Source of the DNA: Priapulus caudatus
Taxonomy: Eukaryota > Priapulida > Priapulimorpha > Priapulimorphida > Priapulidae
Length of the DNA: 28,772 nt
Reading direction: 5' to 3'
Assembly: GCF_000485595.1 (NCBI RefSeq)
Contig: NW_014577767.1
Span: 62,988-91,759, forward strand
Positions within the stretch are counted from its first letter, which is position 1; every line of letters starts with the position of its first letter. The notes below the pieces were generated by a model. That model was not told the DNA's origin. It did not search any database and saw only the letters and a program-made list of their open reading frames with translations. Made by a program: the position numbers and the translations under genes. Shown one piece after another: positions 1-12,956 of this stretch.

Positions 1-127
<127 letters not shown>

Positions 128-649
128 CCTCCGCGCGCGCGTTCTCCCCCTCTCTCTCTCCTTCTTAGGGGCCTGGGAACGGTCAACCATCTCGGTGTAC
201 CAGTTAGCCACTTGCCCTGTGTGCTCTCTCTGTGCATGTCTCTGTCTCTGTCTCTGCCTCTCTCTCGTTCGCCCGCACGCCCGCTAGCTGACTGAATCTC
301 TTCGTCAAACAGGCTCTGGCATACACTAATACTGAGCATATTTGCACAGGCGAATTCGCGCTTCCGATCCTGATTACGCTTCGACCATGCCCCACATTTC
401 GGCATTGCCCAGAAAGCGCCGGTGAGAGACACCGGCTCCTCCCCAACGCCGCCCTCCTTCCCTGTGGCATTCACACGCAAGATTGCCCGTATTAATTGAA
501 GCTCGAATGCTAAGGTTTCAATACACACGACTCCCATCCACGCTCGGTGGGGTTGAGCAGGGTGGGTGGGGGTGATTGTATGTGAGGCAGGCACTTACAA
601 GCGTTGGCACTCACTACTCTGTCGCTTGGACATTGTCGCTGTGAGGACC
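128..649. other. Unique sequence without a supported gene
   Basis: Mixed sequence with a small TCTCTG array near 230-266. An 88-codon minus-strand open frame ends in Glu/Thr repeats translated from that array; I see no domain in it. Confidence 0.5.
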
Positions 650-676
650 TTGACTCTCTCTCTCTCTCTCTCTTTC

Positions 677-728
<52 letters not shown>

Positions 729-780
729 ACACACTTTCAATCTCTCTCTTTCTCTCGCTGCTCCTCTCTTTCTTCCATTC
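650..780. repeat. (CT)n microsatellite
   Basis: Long CT dinucleotide run on the plus strand with a few TTT and ACAC interruptions. Open frames over it encode only Ser/Leu or Arg/Glu repeats. Confidence 0.95.
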
Positions 781-799
781 CTTCCTCATTCGCTAACTC

Positions 800-1345
800 G
801 ATCTTCACCACCCTAACAACCAAGTCATCCATTGACCAAGCAGAGATCACAGCAGCATTTTCCCCCAAGTCTCCCGCCTCGCTTCTCTCATTCCCAATCA
901 ACCCCCCCCCACTACCCCGTTCTCCCCGCACCCTAAGCTGCAGCGAAGACCCGGCGGATTGCGGACGCACCCTAATCAATCGAACCCCCTCGATCCCCCC
1001 CCCCGACCCGACCAGACGGTCAGCTATACCTCTTCTCTCCGTCGGCCGGAGTGCGTCTGGTGACCGGGGCGATATGCTCACACACGCGGTGCACCCGGTG
1101 ACCGGTCGCGGTGCGTCTAATAAACAGTTCGCCGCGAGGGTTTCACACCAGGCGGATGACGGATTCTTCTCTATCCGATTACATTACACCATCGCAGACA
1201 AACGGCGGCCAAGTGAATAATTAGTATGCGCGGGGGCCCACCATGCGAGGCTCGGCGCAGTGGGAATGACGCCGCATGCAGCGCTGTCGGGAATAATCTC
1301 CAGATTAGCCTGGCCGGCGCGGCCGGGCCGCGAGTCTAACGTTCA
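800..1345. other. CpG-rich unique segment, possible regulatory island
   Basis: GC- and CpG-rich compared with both flanks, with C-runs (near 901-910 and 997-1003) and a related motif twice (GTGCGTCTGGTGACCGG near 1050 and GTGCACCCGGTGACCGGTC near 1089). No open frame I can assign. A 114-codon minus-strand frame crosses it but ends in repeat-derived Glu/Arg. Confidence 0.35.
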
Positions 1346-1804
1346 ATATACAAACACTGTCGCAATCTTCGACCAATCCATGGAGCTAGCCCCGACGCGC
1401 ATGGAAATGTGGTCACTTTGCAGCTACTGCGCACGGGTTTCGCTGTTTGCCAGTCCCAACTACTTGAGGGACTTTTAAATATCGGCGATTATTGCAAAAA
1501 CGTACATCGTCTAGACATAAAATCGAGAGCTAAAAATACTCGAATAATCGTATTATATATATCGAGTATAACGGATTATTCGATTGAATTGTAAATAAAC
1601 GGAATTCGAAGGCATATGGTCATCACTGTACTAAATAACCGGGCACGCCGTGGCTTCCTGTATATATATATATATATAAAATATATCACGAAGTATTTAT
1701 TTCTCTGGTCCTCTTAATACCTACTATCCGCCGATACTTAGACTGGCTCTGCGTCTTTCTGGTCGCATCGACAGTGCAGCCGCCGAAAGTGAGCCGAGTG
1801 TGGA
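1346..1804. other. AT-rich unique sequence, no gene seen
   Basis: Holds a (TA)n run near 1662-1678. Short open frames lack splice context or domain signals. Confidence 0.5.
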
Positions 1805-1954
1805 GATAGAGAATCGTAAGATGAGAGAAAGAGACTGAGAAGAAGGAGAGAGAGAGAGAGTGTGTTTGTGAGAGGAAGTGAGTGATAGGAAGAGCGCGCG
1901 CGAAACAGAGCACGTGAAAAAGCGCGCATGAGAGAGCGAGCAAGAGAACAAGCG

Positions 1955-2007
<53 letters not shown>

Positions 2008-2031
2008 GAGATGAGAGAGAGAGAAAGATGC

Positions 2032-2065
<34 letters not shown>

Positions 2066-3660
2066 AAGAGAGAGCGCGCGAGAGAGAGCACGCGCGCGAG
2101 AGAAAGAACGAGAGAGAGAACAAGAAAGAGAGAGCGCGCGCGAGAAAGAGAGAGAGAGAGCGAGCGAGAGAAAGAACGAGAGAGAAGGGAGAGAGAGAGA
2201 GAGAGAGAGAGAGATGAGAGAGAGATGCGAGCAAGCAGAAGAGATTCAAGAGATGAACAAAGCAAGAGGAGAGAAGTAACGAAGAATGAGAGAAAAGAAA
2301 GAAGACAACGCGTCAAAAGTCAATTAGAGAGAAGAGATCGAGAGGAGATTTTTGATAAGATGAGAGATGTGTATTTATGAGATAACGAAAAGACATATTC
2401 TGCACCGACCACAGGGAGAAAGCACAGAGCCAGGCGAAGGAGACACAGGGAATGCCCCACGCCCCGGAACCAGCGCAAGACGAGCCGAAGAAAAAGAGAA
2501 GAGAGAGAGAGAGGGTAGAGAGAGAGAGATAAGTAGAAAGAGAGAAGAACCACTTGAGAGACCGAGGAAGGAAAGAGAAGATGCGACAAGCACCTTCCAC
2601 CCCACCACAATCGCCCCCGGACAGCCTAAGGAGAGCGCAGCGGGAGCCGAAACGAGCAGAGAGTCCACGATCGAAAGAGAGAGACGAGGGAGAAATGTAG
2701 ACAGATGAAGATAGAGAGAGAGTTCAGCACTACGGGAGTAACGATTCAGAGACGTAGGGGCAGAGGCGCCAGACGACACAGAGAACAGACCGGCAGGAAC
2801 AAATGAGAAAAGTGGAGCGATTGAGCCAACGTATGAAGAGAGCGAGAAGCGGACATGCAAGAAAAAGAGTAAAGAAAGAGAGTTAAAAAGATGTAGATTA
2901 AAGAAGAGAAAAGCAAGAAAGAACAAGAAAGGAGCACGTAGACTAAAAGCGAAAAAAGAGCACCTGGGAGAATTGAAATAGAGAAGAGAGAGACAAGGAA
3001 TGAGCAAGAGAGAGAGAAGAAGATGAGGGAGATGAGAGAGAAGATGAGAGTAAGAAAGAGAGGAGAAGAGAGAGAGAGAGAAGCAGAAGAGAGAAGGAGA
3101 GAAAGAAGAAGAGAGAGAGTGCGCTGGCGAGAGAGAGAAGTCGGGAACAAAAGAGAATGAGAGAGAGAGAGAAAGAGAGAGAGTAGCAGAGAGGAGAAAC
3201 TCGAGAGGAAGGATTCGTAGATGAGAGAATAAGAGAGAGATAGAATAGAATAGATATGAGAAAGAAGAAGAGAGACCGGGAGAGAGAGAGAGAGAGAAAG
3301 AGAGACGGGAGAGAGAAGAACAGAGAGAGACGAGAGAGAAACGATAAAATATAATATATACTTCTTTATACTTACATATGGTTGAAAATCCTAAGGACCA
3401 GAGAGAGAGGAGAGGAGGGAGGAAGCAGATAGTAACGAGAGACGAAGAGAGAAAAAGAGGCACTTAGCAAAGAATTGAGAATAACTGTTTACGAAATCGG
3501 GAGAACTAAAAGCAGAGCAAGACGAGAGAGAGAGAGATATTAAGACGAAGAGAGAAAGATAAAAGAAATTAGAGAGCTGAAGAAGTAGACACAATTGTAA
3601 GCCAGAGAGAGATCGAGAGAGAGAGAGAGAGAATGAGAGTGTGTTCAAAGGTGAGAGGAA
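1805..3660. repeat. Degenerate (GA)n polypurine tract
   Basis: The plus strand is overwhelmingly A and G, with pure GAGAGA blocks (for example 1971-2001 and 2190-2212) separated by GCGCGC or AAGAA interruptions. Long open frames on both strands here are translated repeat (Arg/Glu or Ser/Leu) and are not genes. Unique patches lie near 2370-2460 and 3335-3400. Confidence 0.93.
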
Positions 3661-4690
3661 GTGAGTGATTAGGGATTAATGAAAGGCATTGCAGAGCGCG
3701 TTTGAAAACAATTAAGCAGTTCACCATTATTCTTGCAACATAAGCGCTTGCTTCACATCTCCTATTGAGAGACGACCGAAGAGCAAGAGAACAAAAACAT
3801 CTCAGCCGAGTCGAGAGAGATGGAAGGAGAGAGAGAGAGAAGAGAGAGAACGGGGGGGCGAGAATGGGGCGGCTATGTGATAGGGAGGAGTAATGATAGG
3901 TACAAGTCATTCTGCTACCTTCACTTAACACAGAGAGTTAGCCGTGGCCCTGAAAAACAATTTGCAAAGAGAACACGATGTCCAACAAGTCTTGGGAACT
4001 AAATTAAAAGTCGGAGCTAACATGTCAAGAGCTTTATACAGACAGTGAAGAGACGAGCCATTCAATGTGTTGAGGAGAACAGCTTTACCAGAGCGGAGTG
4101 CAAGGAGAAGAGAAAGAGGAGAGAGAGAGACAAGAGATGAGAGAGAGAGCAGAACGATGCGCACGGAAGATGTATTAATAACTAACGAGAGCTGAGAGAG
4201 AGAGAGCACAAGATGCGAGATGAGAACTCTGAGTATGCACACGAAGTAAAAGATGAGCACGAGATCTGATGAGCAGCACATAATGTGTGATGAGAGAGCG
4301 AGCGGAGACAGAGAGCCTATGGCGCACTATCCTATTTCTATCCATATTGTCATACGCAAATGCCTGAGTTCGTAAGAGTAGCGACGCGGCCGCTTTGACA
4401 CGAAAGAAATCGGAGAAACGAGAAAAGTGATGGAGTAGCCGCTGAGTCTCCTATTCGCTCCGGGGGCACGATATGAGCGAGATATCGAAACTAAAAGAGA
4501 GGAAGAAGAGAGAGCGATGAAGAGAGAGACCGAAGAGATGAGATCGCATGAGATCCTATCTATCCCTTTGCATAGAGAGGTCACATAGTTTCAGCGCTTT
4601 CATTCCTATTGACTTCATACGCTTACTCATTTTTTCCCTAATTCCTATTCTATGCTATTTCATGTTACTAGACTGTCTACGCATTGGTAG
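3661..4690. repeat. Interrupted GA-rich sequence with unique patches
   Basis: GA blocks near 3810-3855, 4100-4150, 4190-4210 and 4495-4540 alternate with non-repetitive sequence (3665-3800, 3880-4095, 4310-4480 and 4550-4690). No gene seen. Confidence 0.8.
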
Positions 4691-5096
4691 CAAAGAGAGA
4701 GGGGGAGAGATAGGAGCAGAGAGAAGAAGAGAAGAGGAGAGAGGAAGAGGGAGGGGACAGACGAGCTAAGAATTCAATGCTAATGCGTAGATGCAGAGGG
4801 GAGACGAGAGGACGCCAGGAGGAGAGAGAGAGAGAGAGAGAGAGAAATAGATAAATAGAGTAGACGAGATGAGAGAGAGATAATGATATGATAGAGAGAA
4901 AGAGAGAGAGTATAGAGGGAGGGAGACGCGAAGGAGAGCTTGGTGAGCGAATAGAGAAGAGAGAAAAAGAGAGAGGATGGATGTTAGAAGAAAGAGAGAG
5001 AGAGAGAGAAAAAGAGCGAGATAAAACGATAAGAGAAAAAGGAGAGAGAGGAAGAGAGAGAGAGACAGAGAGAGAGAGAGAGGAGAGAGAGCAGAT

Positions 5097-5145
<49 letters not shown>

Positions 5146-5435
5146 CGAGAGAGAAGAGCGAAAGAGAGAGAGAAGAGAAAGAGAGAGAGGGAGAGAGAAA
5201 GAGATGAGAGAGAGAGAAGAGAGAGAGAGAAGGATAAGAGAAAGAGCAGAGAGAGAAGAGAATGAGAGAGAGAGAGGAGAGACAAGAAAAGATTTGAAGA
5301 GAGAAAAGAGAGAGAACGGCGAGAGAACGAAGAGAGAGACGTATATCTATAGATAATAGATATAATATATATAAGTAAGTTAATACTTTAACCAATTAAG
5401 AGAAATAAGACGAGAGAGGAGAGAGAGAGAGAGAG

Positions 5436-5474
<39 letters not shown>

Positions 5475-5535
5475 AGAGAGATGAGTAGAGAGATGAGAAG
5501 AAGAGAAGAGAGAGAGAAGAGTAGAAGAGATAAAA
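4691..5535. repeat. (GA)n polypurine tract
   Basis: Dense GAGAGA and GAAAGA blocks, with an AT-rich island at about 5340-5400 and pure runs near 5095-5140 and 5440-5470. Its open frames are low-complexity translations. Confidence 0.95.
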
Positions 5536-5955
5536 AGGCGAATCATATTAGTCAATATACTAATATATCATTTATCGATGGAATGTGAGGGCGTGTGTGT
5601 GAGGCGCGCGAGGTGCGTGCGTGCACCCATCGACAAATGTGCGACACTGTAAGTGAATAGCTTACGCAATTGCGCTCCGTAGTACCATAATTCAACCCCA
5701 ATGCTAAATACAATAAACATAATCCATAATAATAGATATTGTAAAGAACACAAATATTGATAAAAACTCAATAACCGAATAAGAATGCATATAAAGAACT
5801 CACCACAATACTGTAATATTCTATCTCGCGCAAATTGATGAAGAGAGTCAAGATTTTCTACCCACAAGAAAAGGAAAATAAATATGTATTAAGGAAAAAC
5901 AGACTTGCTAGCGCAATCAAAACAATTTCTCGGTTTCACGCGAGTCGTCGACAGC
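5536..5955. other. AT-rich spacer between GA tracts, no gene seen
   Basis: Unique sequence with a short GTGTGTG/GCGCGC segment near 5590-5625. No convincing exon. Confidence 0.5.
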
Positions 5956-6222
5956 GACCAGGCAGACAGGCGGAGAAAGAAGAAGAGAAGAAGAAGAGAG
6001 AAGAGAGAGAAGAGAGAGAGAGAGAGAAGAGAAGAGACCAAAGAGAGAGAAGAAGATACGAGACCGAGAGTAGAGAGAGAGAAAGAAAGAGAGAGAGGAG
6101 AGAGATGAGAGAGAAGAGAGAGATAACGAGAGAGAGAGAGAGAGAACGAAGAGAGAGAGAGAGAGCAGGAGATGAGAGAAGAGAGAGGAGAAGAAGATGA
6201 GAGAGAGAGAGTAATGAGAGAG

Positions 6223-6263
<41 letters not shown>

Positions 6264-6268
6264 TACGA
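5956..6268. repeat. (GA)n polypurine tract
   Basis: GAGAGA and GAAGAGA repeats, ending in a pure run at about 6225-6258. Right end of the GA-rich zone. Confidence 0.95.
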
Positions 6269-6660
6269 GATGGCGTTTGCTGAAATTACGCGCAGCGTGT
6301 GATACTTTTTGCCCTCATCTATCTAGGCAGCTATATAAACACGCCCAAAGTGGGAAATTCGCAGCCGAGATACATGTCATGCATGTATTCATACATATAT
6401 GTGCCAAGCATCGCAAGAGAAACCACCCAGCTAGTTACGGTACTACTAGTAATAGCGATCGAAAACCAGCGCGAACAAACAGTATTTGCGTGGAGAAATT
6501 TTGCGAGGAATTTTCTCGTGGCTCGGCCTCGTACAGAGAGCGATTCCTTGCGGCGAGAGGACACGAAGTGTGGTGGGAATAATCACTATATACACTCAAA
6601 GTGGATACGATATAATCAATTATGAATTTGCCGAATATTTATATCGGTAGAGATGCGAGA
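6269..6660. other. Unique sequence, no supported gene
   Basis: Overlapping open frames of 77-136 codons exist on both strands, but they have no domain or splice pattern that I recognise. Confidence 0.4.
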
Positions 6661-6765
6661 TGGCACGCACACACACACACGCGCGCGCGCGCACGCACAC
6701 ACGCACACCGCACGCACGCACGCACGCACACACCGACACATATATATATATATATTATATACGTA
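6661..6765. repeat. (CA)n/(CG)n/(CACG)n then (TA)n microsatellite
   Basis: ACACAC, GCGCGC, GCACGCAC and TATATA blocks in succession. Confidence 0.95.
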
Positions 6766-6865
6766 TATAGATCAAGCAGATTTCATTAACACCTCTTAAA
6801 TATGATTAATAATGACATAAATGAAATATGATGTTAATGGCTCTGAAAAGAGACCATTAACCTCT

Positions 6866-6903
6866 TAATAATGATAATAATAATAATGATAATAATGATG
6901 TTA
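6866..6903. repeat. (AAT/ATG)n trinucleotide array
   Basis: Short run of AATAATGATAAT units; flanks at 6780-6860 contain the related words TTAATGG and CATTAACC. Confidence 0.8.
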
Positions 6904-7995
6904 ATGGGCTCTTGATAGTATGTATTATATAGTATATATGCAACATACATCCGTAGCATACAGTCAGCAAGAGCAGCAGAGGAATTGCATACAACAGCAC
7001 GCAACATATAGATTCAGCAGCATGCAGCATTGGCCGCGACGCCTTATAACGTCGATGTTTACACACGGCAGTCATTTAAACACGAGTGGCGCCTTCACTG
7101 ACAACCGACCGTAAGTTGGCCTGCGGGGGAATCGTTTACTCTTCCCTATTAATTATTTATCCGACAAATTGGACATGTTTCGCACGCCCCTCGATGTTAC
7201 ATACACGTCGACACGCGGTCACGTAACCAACAGCAAGTTAGCAAAAGCGTACTTTGCTTCCAATAATATAGATAAAATAAATAAATAAATAACTATAATG
7301 GTATTAATAACAATATAACGACGATGTCCTATTAAAATGATAGTAAATAAATACGAATTATATAGTTTTAGGATTGAATAAAAATAAAATTGTTTTTTTG
7401 TTTTTATTCACTTCTGATAGTAAGTATATGAATACCCTACCTCTTGTTGTGCGTCTGTGCATATAGAGACGTGCGTGCGGTCATACCGTGTCACCTTTGA
7501 ACAGCGTCCAAGTAGAACGATTAGGTGATGGAGAGTACATAGACATTAAGAGGATGGCAGTAAACATAATTCGCATTTATTTACTATCATTTCATTATTA
7601 GAACGGGCTCAAACTCACGTGGGTTGGCAGGCACGCACGTGACTGCCTCGCTCATTCAGGATGAATTCCTGGACGCCGTCGACTTCTGTGCGGGAAAGAC
7701 TATTTTTCCCACTTTACGATTGCTCTCTGTGGCATTTTTAACAAGTGATAGGTATAATTCATGCGTGAACAGGCTCATTTGCCCGATAACCTTTCGTGTT
7801 TACACATAACGCAAGTAATTTAAATATGCAAATTTGATGTTAGCGGCATTTCTTTGCGCTGGAAGCAATTACGCTGAACGTATAAAGTTACACAAACGTA
7901 GAACCCGTATCCAGTATAACGTTATACGGGCTAAGATTACCATGGTTACAAATAACACGTTGATAGAATATACACACCGATAGAATATAATTATT
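6904..7995. other. AT-rich unique sequence, no supported gene
   Basis: Scattered open frames of 60-72 codons without domains. A good donor-like GTAAGT at 7110 follows an open frame, but I found no partner exon. Confidence 0.4.
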
Positions 7996-8065
7996 TATAT
8001 GTGTTGTGTGCTCGCGTGTGTGCGAGTGCGTATGTGTATGTGCGTGCGTGCACAAGCGTGCGTAC
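7996..8065. repeat. (TG)n/(TGCG)n microsatellite
   Basis: GTGTGTGCGAGTGCGTATGT-type degenerate run on the plus strand. Confidence 0.85.
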
Positions 8066-8700
8066 CTATTATAGACAATATACAGCGACACCTAATGTAT
8101 GGCCATGCAGCGCCATCTATGCACGGATTGTTGCGGATCTTAAGCACCACTATCAGCAGACTTTTGCAGCTTCAATTATACGAGTACGACTTAATTCAAG
8201 AGTAGTATTATTATATATATATATTACATATATAGATATAATATAATGATATATAAGCTTGTAGCCCAGCGTTCATACTTGTGCTTCAGTATTTTAGCTA
8301 GCTAGCTGGTATAGTAAGCAAGTTAATTAAAAAGAAGCCCTCTCTTCTGGCCTTGTGGACATGCTACCTAGACGTTAGAGTACTCCAAGCTTCACCAGAA
8401 CAAACCGTACTCACACAACACGGCTTCCTACGAGGTTTACTCCTAATTGCGTTTCTGGAAACCCCGTATTTAGAGATGTGGGGTTATTTCCGGGAAAAGG
8501 CATTGGGACCATTTTGAGCATCTAGTAACTGGGAAGTACCAGCTAACACTTTTGTGATTTGGGAATAGAAGGCAATCAGAAATCCCAGTAATTTTATTTA
8601 ACTAGGAATTGGGAAACGGCCTATTTTCTACCTGGGACACTAGGAATGGACCCACGCACCATTCCCCTCACTCATATTACAACGAGTTTACTTATTTTCT
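8066..8700. other. Unique sequence, no supported gene
   Basis: Contains a TA run near 8211-8245. Around 8460-8610 the words GGGAA and TTGGGA recur, but I see no repeat boundaries. Confidence 0.4.
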
Positions 8701-8758
8701 TACGCACACGCGCGCGCACACACGCACGCACGCACGCACACACACAAACGCGCGTGCA
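8701..8758. repeat. (CA)n/(CACG)n microsatellite
   Basis: ACACGCGCGCACACACGCAC-type run. Confidence 0.9.
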
Positions 8759-10865
8759 TAAACGCTATATGCAGTCTTACAGGTTAAACTTCATCGAATG
8801 TACTTTCCTCTTCGTCGTCGTCATCTTCTGCTTCTGGTTTAGACAGACTCTTACGTCACACGGAATCTAATTATGCAAGGTGTCTATATCGTTGCATAAT
8901 AGGGCAAACGAAAAATTTATAACAGTACCGGTTTTTTTTTTTAGATTTCCATCACATAGCTTGTCTGCAGCGAATGTTTTCATAACTACTACAAGGAAAT
9001 TGGGAACCACTTAAACACGTGTAATACAATAACAACTTGTCTGATTCACGATTACACCGCCTTGCTCTGGCTCAATTGATCGATATTTAATTCCGTCTGG
9101 ACGACCAATAAATCCTCATGGAGTATAAGCATAACCACCGCTGCATGACACGGCCCCTCAATGTCCGTGATAGTTAGCTAGTATATTCTATTATTACATC
9201 AACTGCCTTGCACAGATTGACCACAATCAAGAAAAAATATCGTCATACTCATAGATACTTGTTTCTGGCTAGGTAATTATTTCTCTTTATTATACGCAAA
9301 TATATACCATATATATTTACGCCGAATTTATTATACGCCGAATGCGTCATAAAAAGAATCTTACGGCCAGATATTCGGGATTTATATCACAACGAATTCA
9401 TTGAAAAGATTCGAGCCAACTGCTCCGCAAGAGAATTATATGTCGCACAGACACTATCAGAAACGTACAGGCTCTGTTACGTATTGCTAATGTCGATGAT
9501 GGTAAAACACAAACGTATGACTTCTTAGCTACCTATAGAATAAGTCACGGAAAAGCACAACTAGGATAATGCAGCAAAAACGGGTAGACCACAAAAAGTT
9601 TCACTTTTTTCTCGGCAAATCACTTCAGCGTTTCCGTACTCAATGCCGGCAGATATCAGGATCAAAATCATAAATATTATAGACATATCCGACTGAAAAG
9701 CCGCTGGTGTCCTTCTAGGCAAGGAATAATTTATTATTTATTCTATCGCGTTACATACATTGTAACCCGGTTCGTGGAAAATTGCCACAAAAGTGCGAAC
9801 ATCATGCAGTGCCACTATTTGGCCACGTCCGAATGCTAACTGACCACTAAAACGAATGTCAAAATGCCTTTTTGAACAACACATTTGCAAGTGTCTCTAT
9901 ATTAGCACCTGCTTATTGTGAGGCCTTGTACATCGTAACCAACTAAAAAATAAAAAAATATTAACACTACTCGAATACTCTGTGGTCCTGCTCATTTATT
10001 GCAAACTTACAGTCACGATTGCTACACATAGATGCGTGCACACACTTGCGCGTAAAGGACGTCAAAAGAACGAACGAGCAACTTCGACTCAATTGACACA
10101 CAGGCCTCTCTGTCTATCCAGGTGAGAATACGATTACATATCTCGAGTTTATATCTCAAAATCATGAACCTACACAGTGATACTTACTCATAAGTATTGC
10201 CAACTATGCTACGACCCATCTCTACTCATTATACATACAAAGCTATATGTACGATAATGCTGGTAAAAATCCACTACGTGTGATGCAATAAACGTGTATA
10301 AAAATTAGTGTATTTCGCTCTTACTCAACGTGCAGACTTTACAATGCTTAACAGGTAAAAATGATAATAAAATTGGCAGGCGAGCCTGCTAAAACTATCA
10401 ACTAAACTCACACGCTCATGCACATTGGTAAAATTACGCATAGACATCCACTCACGACCTCAATCAAGTCTCCCCACGCGACTCCATCAATCATAACTTA
10501 AAATCCACACACTTAGCAGCTGGAGTGGAAGGCATTTCAGGTGTGTGTGCATGTGTGTGAGCCCCCCCCCCCCAACACACACCCCCACCTACTCATTCAT
10601 CATGATTAATTATGACGATTGCACATGCAAGGGTATGGCACGAGCCAAAATCAATTAAGAAATACGCTTTTACGCTACTGTACCCTCTATGCCCCAGCAC
10701 CAGTGAACATGAGATTCGGCGCTGTACAGCCGTGCGGGTGAGGTCAGCTATTGGTGATGTGGGGCCGACGATTGATGCCCGTTAATATTTAAAAACCGCC
10801 GATTATAAATGCATTGCCGACTAACACTCGAGTCACTAATCACCCATCGCATGACAGCCCGCCCT
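8759..10865. other. AT-rich unique sequence, no supported gene
   Basis: Includes a C-run at 10563-10573 beside TG and CA words. One coding-like but start-less plus-strand frame runs about 9274-9530 and ends in TAG. No family recognised. Confidence 0.4.
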
Positions 10866-10881
10866 GCTGCCTAGTATATCC

Positions 10882-10962
10882 TACAGAGAGACACAAACAC
10901 AGACACAGAGACAAAGAAAGAGAGAGAGAGTGAGAAAGAGAGAGAGAGAGTGAGAGAGAGAA

Positions 10963-10993
<31 letters not shown>

Positions 10994-11090
10994 CGGAGAG
11001 AGAGGGGGACACACAGAAAGAGAAGAGAGAGATGAGAGAGAGGGGAGGGAGGGGAGGGAGGGAGGAGGGAGGGAGAGGCAGAGAGACAAT
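10882..11090. repeat. (GA)n then (GGGA)n microsatellite
   Basis: ACAGAGACA units, pure GAGAGA runs and GGGAGGGAGGGA units to about 11077. The open frames here are repeat translations. Confidence 0.95.
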
Positions 11091-12956
11091 TTCATGAATA
11101 AATGTACAAAATGTATAGTAAAAATCTGGTTTCAGAATTCGCTGCTAGTGTGTGAAGACGAAACCCACGAACGTGCGCAGTATCTACAAACTACCGGGGG
11201 AGGTGATAAAAAATGGAAAAACAACGTGTTTCACGCATACGTTCACACAACACACGTATGTACGAGTTCATAGAACGCATGTACGTTAATGTACACGCAG
11301 CGTGCGCGCGAGTACCTACGGACATACATCGTGTAAAACCTAGTTCCACGAGAAAACGTGTTAACTCTTAGTAAAAAGGTAAAAAGACCTACTCTACCAT
11401 ACACGCTCATTGGTTGGTTTATGCCCTAAAGGCCCTATATGAGCTTATTAAGGGCTCGATCAAAAATCATATCTAAATTTCCTACAGTTTGCACACAATT
11501 GTACCTGTGTCACATGTCATTTTCATCAAGTGTACGCTGGAAGTCTCGATTCGACCATTTTCACCCTGAGTAGCACAAGTCGATGGCCAATGCGAATGAC
11601 TCAAACCTGAATAAATAGCTTTCTATAACTACCACTAGCTCAAGCTAGCTACCCTAATGCGTTTAAATGCTATATCGCGTATGTACAGATACGGTTTCCA
11701 ACTGGCCGCTGCGTTAAAGTTGCTCATCGACACAGACGTGGTGACCTGTTTGGCTTCATACATCACTGGCTCAATAAGAAATCTATACAAGCATATGCGC
11801 CTCGTATTCAAACTACAGTTGTTCGCAACATGATGGTGGAACGACCGGTACTCCTTGAAACTGAGCTTTCAATGTTGCAAACCGAGGTTTAAAACTGGTT
11901 ACAACTAGACCCTGACCTATATAACATCGTAATTTCACCCACGATTTTATGGTATTAAAGACACATCGACTCATGTTGCACGATATACAGACTACGAATT
12001 TCACACAGCACAATGTGAAAGCATGGCATCCGGGAACGTTTGCATGTCATCCGAGTATACGAGTAACGCTTCACGTTTGTGAATACATATATTAATTGTC
12101 ATTGTTACTTCACCAGTCGATAAAGAGAGATGATTGTGAATTGTAGTGTGTTCAGCTGCTACTATGCCATCGCCTTGTAATCTAGATTGTGCATTTAATT
12201 GACAGATTAAATAGTTTTTAAATAATTCATCACTAGCTACTTTGCTACTTGCCAATTCTATTAACATATGCAAATTACTACCTAACAATGTTAGTTTCAA
12301 TATCTCAGGACACAATGTTCCTAGTATACAGTGAACCCCTTCTCACCTCGCCTCATGTATTTGCCATCATATGTATGCCTCATACCTTTCAATGTTATGC
12401 CCATGCACACCCTATATGCAATTTTGTAAATTTTGTCCACGTGACGACACACAGACTTTTATACCCTCGAGTAAGATTGATGTCAGTAGGATAAAGTCCT
12501 ACTCTACTTCAAAAATTACCAGCATTTCCTGCATATGTTAAAATTCGTGTAAAAATGCGGGATTTTGTTCAAATACCCTCGGTAGAGTGAGATAATTGTG
12601 GTGTACATGCACAAAGTTCATATGATATATAATCAGTACGTAATCACATGACGTATGCCTCACGTTTACTAACAACCCAACACGTGAAAAAGCGCGTAGC
12701 TTTGCTAGCTGAAGCGTCTTACTGAAACCAAACTATCCGCAGTCATGGCAGCCCTACATGTCACGAATGGAGCCAAATGGAAATGAAACCAAAATGGAGC
12801 TGAAACGACGTCGAGCAAGAAAAGCGAGCTCAGGTCGACGATTATTTTCTGCCGCGGTACGAAAAAACGGACGGCGCCGTCATTGGATCGGTTCGGGATT
12901 AGTCAAGTCGGTTATTCCGGCAGGTGTTAGCGGCTGCTGCCTTCGTCCTACCCTCG
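11091..12956. other. Region downstream of CCSAP, no second gene supported
   Basis: Presumably holds the 3' untranslated region of CCSAP just left of 12957. A 104-codon minus-strand frame (12001-12315) and a start-less plus-strand frame (about 11629-11892) are moderately coding-like, but I recognise no family and see no matching splice sites. Confidence 0.4.

Noticed and set aside
1686-5395. Many long open frames (up to 362 codons) on both strands of the GA-rich zone
   Set aside because: They are translations of GA/CT repeats (Arg/Glu on one strand, Ser/Leu on the other). Dinucleotide arrays lack stop codons in every frame, so length means nothing here.
9274-9530. Start-less plus-strand open stretch with a protein-like composition
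   Set aside because: About 84 codons with no ATG near its start, no homologue recognised and no splice sites.
11629-11892. Start-less plus-strand open stretch ending in TAA
   Set aside because: Looks moderately coding-like but has no identifiable family or splice signals; antisense is also open.
12001-12315. 104-codon minus-strand frame
   Set aside because: Open frames of this length are expected by chance several times in a window this size; no domain, no splice support.
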